Assembly: GCA_014239715.1 (NCBI GenBank)
Contig: JAAZYJ010000261.1
Location: forward strand, 1 to 11,279
DNA: 11,279 bases
Direction of reading: 5' to 3'
From: Flavobacteriales bacterium
Lineage (GTDB): Bacteria > Bacteroidota > Bacteroidia > Flavobacteriales > Parvicellaceae
This document shows, piece after piece, positions 6,813-11,279 of this stretch. The translations under genes were made by a program, and so were the position numbers. A model generated the notes under the pieces. It was not told the origin of the DNA. It saw nothing but the letters and a program-made list of their open reading frames with translations, and did no database searches. Within the stretch, counting starts at the first letter, position 1; every line of letters starts with the position of its first letter.

Positions 6813-8228
6813 ATGAGTAAAAAACTACTGATCTTCACTTATGTTCTACTGGATTTCCTTGCAGCATCAGTGGTTTGGGTCATGTTTTATTATTTCAGAA
6901 AAGTTTACATCGAAGCAGTTGAGTTTGTGCCGGACGAGAAACTATTTCTAGGGTTATCATTGGTTCCTTTTTTCTGGATAGTACTCTACGCGGCAGCGGG
7001 TTCCTATAAAAATGTATATAGGAAGTACAGACTTAAAGAATTTAGCCAAACACTTTTCATATCCATTCTGGGCACATTGTTCCTCTTTTTCTTTCTGATC
7101 CTGGACGACCAGATCGGAGATCTGAATGATACGGATAGCTATAAAAACTATTACAGGAGCGTGCTAACTCTTTTCGCGTTGCACTTTTCAATCACGGTTA
7201 CATTAAGATTGATCATAACAACCAGAACTGTAAAGAAAATACACAGGAGAGAAATCGGTTTCAATACACTTCTGGTTGGTGGAAACGAAAGGGCAATGGC
7301 CATCTATAAAGAAATAGAGAACATAAAGAACTCCCCGGGATACAAATTCAAAGGGTTCATAAGCACAAATGGCGTTGATCGAAAATTATTAGACACTACG
7401 ATTCAGTATTATGGTAAGTACGAAGCATTAGGCCAAACCATCGTAGAAAATGAGATCACTGAGGTAATCATTGCTATTGAATCCAGTGAGCACAAATACC
7501 TGAAGAAGATCATTGATGATCTTGAACAGTATAAAGTAAGGGTAAAGATCATTCCTGACATGTACGATATACTAACAGGGCAGGTCAAAATGAACAGTAT
7601 TTTCGGCACACCGCTAATAGAAGTAAACAAGCAGATCATGCCGGCATGGCAATCCTCATTGAAAAGAACTTTAGACCTGATCTACTCGCTTATAGCCTTG
7701 CTTATTTTCGCGCCGGTGTACTTATTCCTGATAATTGCGATAAAGCTATCGTCAAAAGGCCCCGTGTTCTTTAAACAGGAGCGAATTGGGTGGCATGGGA
7801 ACCCATTTACCATTTATAAGTTCCGCTCGATGTGTCTGGATGCGGAAAAATCAGGTCCGCAATTGTCAAGCTCCAATGATCAGCGCATTACCAAAATTGG
7901 CCGAATTATGCGTAAAAGCAGACTTGATGAGCTCCCACAATTTTGGAATGTAATCAAGGGAGACATGTCTGTTGTCGGGCCCAGGCCGGAAAGACAATTC
8001 TACATCGATAAGATCACAGAAAAGGCTGAGCATTATAAACATTTGCACAAAGTAAGGCCGGGTATAACGTCTTGGGGTCAGGTAAAATATGGATATGCTG
8101 AAAATGTTGAAGAGATGATCCAACGTTTGAAATTTGATGTTCTTTACATTGAAAATATGAGCATTGCTCTAGATTTCAAGATCCTAATTTACACACTTTT
8201 AATTGTGCTTAAAGGATCCGGAAAATAG
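6813..8228 (+). CDS. Polyprenyl-phosphate sugar-1-phosphate transferase (exopolysaccharide initiation, WbaP/WcaJ type)
   Basis: A 471-residue inner-membrane enzyme that would transfer a sugar-1-phosphate from a nucleotide sugar to undecaprenyl phosphate, the first step of an exopolysaccharide, capsule or O-antigen unit. Four N-terminal helices lie at about 5-27, 44-64, 80-98 and 116-136. A Rossmann-like CoA_binding_3 domain follows (about 150-270, NTLLVGGNERA). The catalytic Bac_transf domain covers about 284-471: KRTLDLIYS with a membrane-embedded helix, GPVFFKQERIG (316-326), FTIYKFRSM (332-340), LDELPQFWNVIKGDMSVVGPRPE (371-393 with catalytic D372/E373), and VRPGITSWGQV (414-424). Domain order and length match full-size WcaJ-like proteins. 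No flippase, polymerase or other glycosyltransferase is visible nearby, so it is an isolated initiating enzyme within this window. Sugar specificity is unknown. Confidence 0.95.
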   Translation: MSKKLLIFTYVLLDFLAASVVWVMFYYFRKVYIEAVEFVPDEKLFLGLSLVPFFWIVLYAAAGSYKNVYRKYRLKEFSQTLFISILGTLFLFFFLILDDQIGDLNDTDSYKNYYRSVLTLFALHFSITVTLRLIITTRTVKKIHRREIGFNTLLVGGNERAMAIYKEIENIKNSPGYKFKGFISTNGVDRKLLDTTIQYYGKYEALGQTIVENEITEVIIAIESSEHKYLKKIIDDLEQYKVRVKIIPDMYDILTGQVKMNSIFGTPLIEVNKQIMPAWQSSLKRTLDLIYSLIALLIFAPVYLFLIIAIKLSSKGPVFFKQERIGWHGNPFTIYKFRSMCLDAEKSGPQLSSSNDQRITKIGRIMRKSRLDELPQFWNVIKGDMSVVGPRPERQFYIDKITEKAEHYKHLHKVRPGITSWGQVKYGYAENVEEMIQRLKFDVLYIENMSIALDFKILIYTLLIVLKGSGK

Positions 8229-8260
8229 TTTGCTCAACCTCCACTCCTTTTCTATCTTTA
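8229..8260 (+). promoter_or_regulatory. Promoter of the 3-hydroxybutyryl-CoA dehydrogenase gene
   Basis: TTTG at 8229-8232, a 20-bp spacer, then TATCTTTA at 8253-8260, a 7-of-8 match to TAnnTTTG with typical Bacteroidota spacing. The start site would be near 8267, giving a leader of about 16 bases before the ATG at 8283. It begins immediately after the sugar transferase stop, indicating a separate transcription unit. Confidence 0.6.
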
Positions 8261-8282
8261 GGCCCATTAATTTAATATCCAA

Positions 8283-9191
8283 ATGAAAAATATAGCGGTA
8301 ATAGGAGCCGGAACCATGGGAAACGGAATAGCTCATGTCTTTGCTCAATCAAATCATAAAGTCCACCTTGTTGACATCTCAGAAGCAGCTCTGGAGAATG
8401 CGAAAATGGTTATCTCAAAAAATTTAGATCGAATGATCAAAAAAGAGAAGATCACGGAAAAGGACAAGGCCAACACATTAGCAAACATTGATACATTCAC
8501 GGATTTAGCTGCCGGAGTGAGTGACAGCGATCTGATTGTTGAGGCAGCAACAGAAAACCTTGAGCTGAAATTGAAGATCTTTAAACAGATCGATGATGCT
8601 GCTAAGCCGAACGCTATTTTAGCTACCAACACAAGCTCAATTTCCATTACCAAAATGGCAGCAGTGACCTCCAGACCGGATAAGGTCATTGGTATGCATT
8701 TCATGAATCCTGTCCCGGTAATGAAGCTGGTTGAGGTAATCCGTGGATATGCCACATCCGATGAAGTGACAAATTCCGTTATGGAAAAATCAAAGCAATT
8801 GGGCAAAGTTCCTACTGAAGTCAACGATTACCCGGGATTTGTAGCTAATAAAATTCTGATGCCGATGATCAATGAAGCCATTATCACTCTCCACGAAGGT
8901 GTTGCCGGAGTTGAAGAAATAGACACGGTAATGAAGCTAGGTATGGCTCACCCGATGGGCCCTCTTCAACTGGCCGACTTTATTGGATTAGATGTCTGCT
9001 TGTCCATATTAAAAGTGCTTCAAGACGGCTTTGGAAATCCTAAGTATGCACCTTGTCCACTTTTGGTTAATATGGTTACAGCTGGCAAGCTAGGAGTAAA
9101 GTCGAAGGAAGGTTTTTATTCCTGGGGCCATGGAACAAAAGACTTAATTGTCGCAGATAACTTTAAAAAACCTGAAGCCACACTGATCTGA
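8283..9191 (+). CDS. 3-hydroxybutyryl-CoA dehydrogenase (3-hydroxyacyl-CoA dehydrogenase family)
   Basis: A 302-residue cytoplasmic enzyme that interconverts (S)-3-hydroxyacyl-CoA and 3-ketoacyl-CoA with NAD(H), in fatty-acid oxidation or butanoate metabolism. The Rossmann motif is IAVIGAGTMGNGIAHVFAQ (4-22), with D31 after strand 2 indicating NAD use. LIVEAATENLELKLKIF (84-100) and ATNTSSISI (114-122) are standard. The catalytic dyad is H139 (GMHFMNPVPVMKLVE) and E151, spaced by 12 residues as in known enzymes. DYPGFVANK (182-190) leads into the C-terminal dimerisation domain, which contains PMGPLQLADFIGLD and ends with GKLGVKSKEGFYSW. It is a single-domain form without a fused enoyl-CoA hydratase. 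Slightly longer than the common 280-295 residues because of the tail. It faces the minus-strand pair convergently, 45 bp away, with no clear hairpin terminator between them. Confidence 0.95.
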   Translation: MKNIAVIGAGTMGNGIAHVFAQSNHKVHLVDISEAALENAKMVISKNLDRMIKKEKITEKDKANTLANIDTFTDLAAGVSDSDLIVEAATENLELKLKIFKQIDDAAKPNAILATNTSSISITKMAAVTSRPDKVIGMHFMNPVPVMKLVEVIRGYATSDEVTNSVMEKSKQLGKVPTEVNDYPGFVANKILMPMINEAIITLHEGVAGVEEIDTVMKLGMAHPMGPLQLADFIGLDVCLSILKVLQDGFGNPKYAPCPLLVNMVTAGKLGVKSKEGFYSWGHGTKDLIVADNFKKPEATLI

Positions 9192-9236
9192 GCATAAGAC
9201 TAGTTTATTACGCAATCAACTAAGAGCACCATTAGA

Positions 9237-9971
9237 TTATTGTTTGGAATAGGAGAAATGAATCCACCCTTTTTGTGCACTTGACGCAGAATAGTCATCG
9301 TTGAAACGCGCCCGTTTGGCATAAGATAACGCCTTTCCCCGTAAGCATTCGTTGTTCGTGTTTGTTTTGGTTTCCACAATATTGGCTGACGTTACCTCTC
9401 CGTTCTTATTTACTTTAATGGAAACATGGACTTCACCCTCCCCTCTACACACATAGGATGGTGCAGGTAAATCAAAGTTTTTCCTGTTCGAAAGTGACCA
9501 TTTAGCACTTGCTCTAATTCCCTTCTCTCCTTGTACGGCCTCAACATCATCCGCATTCTCATCGAACAAGTTGTTCTTTGCCTGTCTTTCTTTTCTATCG
9601 TTCTCCAGATTTTCCAGTGCTTCTGCCGATCTGGTTGCTTCATTCTTATACTCGTTCTCAAGATCTTTGATCATTTCATCGACTTCGTTGCTCAATCTGT
9701 TCTGGTTGATATAGCTTGAACGTTGCGTCTCAGAATTTACGTCAGCCGCAACATTAGTGATTGGCCTTCCAAATTCATCACTATTCTCTAGCTTCTTTGA
9801 CTGTTCTTCAGAGATTGTTTCACTCGACTCGGAAAAATCAATTAGCACCTCATTCGTCACTGCTACTTCAGGCAATGTTTTGAAATTGAGGAATAGCAAT
9901 AATATCAGATGAATCATAATAGTGCCTGTTATTCCAACCACCGTCCACTGATATTTGATCCAGAATTTCAT
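9237..9971 (-). CDS. TonB-like single-pass membrane protein (energy-transducer-like C-terminal domain)
   Basis: A 244-residue protein with one N-terminal transmembrane helix (about 9-29, VVGITGTIMIHLILLLFLNF), TonB-style inside-to-outside topology, a charged coiled-coil-prone linker (about 46-145, rich in Glu, Asn, Lys, Arg) and a C-terminal domain (about 174-244). The latter resembles TonB_C: GEVHVSIKVNKNGEVTSANIVE, then ALSYAKRARF and a final GWIHFSYS strand. Unlike classical TonB, the linker is not proline-rich. Two cysteines (C175, C209) could form a disulfide in the periplasm. The start at 9971 is preferred over an in-frame ATG at 10049, which would overlap the upstream gene by 70 bp and add a poor lead sequence; from 9971 the gap is 8 bp. 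It is probably co-transcribed with the M50-like gene. Which receptor it serves, if any, is unknown. Confidence 0.75.
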   Translation of the reverse strand: MKFWIKYQWTVVGITGTIMIHLILLLFLNFKTLPEVAVTNEVLIDFSESSETISEEQSKKLENSDEFGRPITNVAADVNSETQRSSYINQNRLSNEVDEMIKDLENEYKNEATRSAEALENLENDRKERQAKNNLFDENADDVEAVQGEKGIRASAKWSLSNRKNFDLPAPSYVCRGEGEVHVSIKVNKNGEVTSANIVETKTNTNNECLRGKALSYAKRARFNDDYSASSAQKGWIHFSYSKQ

Positions 9972-9979
9972 AAATTGAT

Positions 9980-10897
9980 TTAAGTCAAAGCCGAGGTTAG
10001 AATATATAAAGGCACAAGGATGCCCGTCAACCACAAGAAAAATACACAAATTTTTTGTCCTGTATTCATATCCAATTGTAACGGTCTCCGTACGATTGAT
10101 TTGACCTGATTAACAAGGACTTTTTCGTTATCGAACGGTTCAAGCAGATCCGGGTTAACTGGGCCGTTCGGTATTTGCTGCAACAAGTACCTTCTGATCT
10201 CCCAATATTCCCTATCAGTTATTTCATCATATGACTTGTTTAGATCTACGTTAAGCTCAGAAATCAATTCAATCCTGAGTTTACTGGCCCTGATCATGGA
10301 ATAGATGCGTAATCCAACCAGCAGCGAGACAACAATTAAGATAGTGCTGTAAAAGGTGGCCAATGTGAAAGTCGCTGCAACAATTATTAGAAACGCCAAT
10401 TTTATTTTATCATATGAATCGGTGAAAAGTGCCTCAAGTAATTTACCTCCATCCAGTGGATCAAATGGCAGTAAATTAAACGCATTCACCATCATTAACG
10501 CACTTGCGATCAACGTCAGGTAATCATGCTGAATGCCTAATGCATACCACATTAATCCTGCTCCAATAAGGATGCCGGGTAAAGGTCCGGACATTAGAAT
10601 TATCACCCGTTTTTTTTGACTTGCACTGTCTTCATCCGGGAACGATATCCTTCCCAAGATCGGAAAGATCAGTATTGATTCAATTCTCTGATTTAAAAGT
10701 TTCATTGCCGTCAGGTTACCAAATTCATGGATCATTAAAATGATGAGTATCATAATTACGGCATCAATGCTTCCACCGGAAAGAAAAAAGAAAAGTAATC
10801 CAAACATACCCAGGGTAAAAATGAATTTGGGTACAGTTGTCTTGTCTGTGCTCAATTCGGGTTTTGGAGGATATTGCTGAAACTCTTCTTTTTCCAT
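9980..10897 (-). CDS. M50/site-2-protease-like membrane protein with degenerate zinc motif (HEFGN)
   Basis: A 305-residue multi-pass protein with hydrophobic segments at about 24-40, 43-56, 98-120, 126-143, 166-178, 182-200 and 281-303. The layout is that of M50 intramembrane metalloproteases: a HExxH-like site (57-61), SGPLPGILIG (103-112) and NAFNLLPFDPLDGGK (138-152), the third-ligand motif with D149. However, the first site reads HEFGN: the codon at 10715-10717 is AAC (Asn61) where the second zinc-binding His is expected. H57, E58 and D149 are kept. The rest of the reading frame is intact, so this is not obvious decay. It may be inactive, or use Asn as a weak ligand. A cytosolic-type tail (about 204-275) follows the core helices. 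It is upstream of, and 8 bp from, the TonB-like gene. Confidence 0.85.
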   Translation of the reverse strand: MEKEEFQQYPPKPELSTDKTTVPKFIFTLGMFGLLFFFLSGGSIDAVIMILIILMIHEFGNLTAMKLLNQRIESILIFPILGRISFPDEDSASQKKRVIILMSGPLPGILIGAGLMWYALGIQHDYLTLIASALMMVNAFNLLPFDPLDGGKLLEALFTDSYDKIKLAFLIIVAATFTLATFYSTILIVVSLLVGLRIYSMIRASKLRIELISELNVDLNKSYDEITDREYWEIRRYLLQQIPNGPVNPDLLEPFDNEKVLVNQVKSIVRRPLQLDMNTGQKICVFFLWLTGILVPLYILTSALT

Positions 10898-10956
10898 TTT
10901 ACAAAAATAATATCATTATTCAACTTGTTCGTTCTGAACCAGATTCAACTACTCTA

Positions 10957-10987
10957 ATTGTATATTCCGATTCGATTAATATATTTG
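10957..10987 (+). promoter_or_regulatory. Promoter of the VPS10-like gene
   Basis: ATTG at 10957-10960, a 19-bp spacer, then TATATTTG at 10980-10987: a match to the Bacteroidota TTG-N19-TAnnTTTG consensus in both elements and spacing, the best in this window. Transcription would start near 10994, leaving a leader of about 44 bases before the ATG at 11038. Confidence 0.7.
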
Positions 10988-11037
10988 ACCGTTCCAACAA
11001 CTATCACAGGAGCCATTAACTCATAAATGTTAGCACG

Positions 11038-11279
11038 ATGAAGACGATCTTCTTTACTTTTACCCTTTTATTCATGTTTTGTTCTAATTCTCATGGACAA
11101 AAAAACAAAAAATCCAATTCTAATTCGGATCTTAACTATAAAGCAAGTTCGTTTTCCGGAATGGCTTTCAGAGGCATTGGTCCCGCATTCACCTCCGGGA
11201 GAATAGCAGATATTGCTGTTAATCCAGACAATCCATTTGAATATTTTATCGCTGTGGCTTCAGGAGGGGTATGGAAAAC
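11038..11279 (+). CDS. VPS10/sortilin-like BNR-repeat secreted protein, N-terminal part (3' end outside window)
   Basis: The first 80 codons of a longer gene that runs off the window. The ATG at 11038 gives a signal peptide, MKTIFFTFTLLFMFCSNSHG, with cleavage before Q21; C15 is not in a convincing lipobox. After a Lys/Asn/Ser-rich spacer comes FSGMAFRGIGPAFTSGRIADIAVNPDNPFEYFIAVASGGVWK, which I recognise as the first blade of VPS10 / glycosyl-hydrolase-like beta-propeller proteins common in Bacteroidota (RGIGPA...GRIADIAV..., then ASGGVWKT). Full-length relatives are typically around 1000 residues, and some carry a C-terminal secretion tail. They are exported; their substrate is generally unknown. 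An upstream ATG at 11027 is out of frame and stops after three further codons. Confidence 0.85.
   Translation, partial: MKTIFFTFTLLFMFCSNSHGQKNKKSNSNSDLNYKASSFSGMAFRGIGPAFTSGRIADIAVNPDNPFEYFIAVASGGVWK

Noticed and set aside
8354..8824. 156-codon open frame on the minus strand inside the 3-hydroxybutyryl-CoA dehydrogenase gene
   Set aside because: It is antisense to a well-conserved enzyme, and its Ser/Ile/Phe-rich composition is what an antisense frame of such a gene gives; no recognisable domain.
9972..10049. Longer N terminus for the TonB-like protein (ATG at 10049)
   Set aside because: It overlaps the end of the M50-like gene by 70 bp and adds a sequence unlike a membrane-protein start, while the ATG at 9971 opens directly on a basic residue-plus-helix pattern.
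10902..10909. TATTTTTG on the minus strand before the M50-like gene
   Set aside because: Transcription would start about at the ATG (10897) and there is no -33 element at a suitable distance; a leaderless transcript is possible but unsupported.
1..11279. Search for defence systems, mobile elements, CRISPR arrays, tRNA genes or riboswitches
   Set aside because: No transposase, integrase, long terminal repeats, regularly spaced repeats, cloverleaf or long structured leader was seen; gene content is that of a stable chromosomal region.

Overview
The window looks like an ordinary chromosomal stretch of a member of the Bacteroidota, most likely a marine or aquatic Flavobacteriales (Crocinitomicaceae- or Cryomorphaceae-like; the family is a guess). 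Reasons: AT-rich DNA, no convincing Shine-Dalgarno sequences, promoter-like TTG-N19/20-TAnnTTTG elements, a TonB-dependent receptor with a carboxypeptidase-like N-terminal domain, and a VPS10/sortilin-like secreted protein. I see no rRNA, tRNA, CRISPR array, insertion sequence, integrase or prophage gene.

Layout. (1) 1-2441 is a metal-homeostasis locus. A TonB-dependent receptor (minus strand, cut by the window start) is divergent from a DtxR/MntR-family metal-dependent repressor, which overlaps a ZIP-family inner-membrane metal permease by 4 bp. The divergent gap is packed with TTTAG/CTAAA inverted repeats that resemble DtxR-type operators. (2) smpB (2469-2927) follows, facing a minus-strand outer-membrane beta-barrel gene (3023-3874); a UUCG-loop terminator lies between them. 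(3) pcm (minus) is divergent from a Gfo/Idh/MocA oxidoreductase. A lipoprotein gene and a WbaP/WcaJ-type polyprenyl-phosphate sugar transferase follow, only 2 bp apart. (4) A 3-hydroxybutyryl-CoA dehydrogenase gene has its own recognisable promoter. (5) A minus-strand pair encodes an M50/site-2-protease-like membrane protein and a TonB-like single-pass protein. (6) The window ends in the 5' part of a VPS10/BNR-repeat secreted protein that has the best promoter in the window.

How genes fit together: the receptor, repressor and ZIP permease are best read as a metal regulon (outer-membrane uptake, inner-membrane transport, metal-sensing repressor). The repressor has Glu rather than Cys at the key metal-ligand position, which favours an MntR-like (Mn) sensor. 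The sugar transferase would start an exopolysaccharide or glycan on a lipid carrier; the adjacent lipoprotein may be co-translated with it.

Most noteworthy: the M50-family protein carries HEFGN where HExxH is expected, so it lacks the second zinc-ligand histidine and may be an inactive pseudoprotease. Next are the metal-box array, a CxxC pair in the receptor plug, and a perfect 16-bp palindrome at the likely transcription start of the lipoprotein-sugar transferase pair. I did not find an obviously new multi-gene system.
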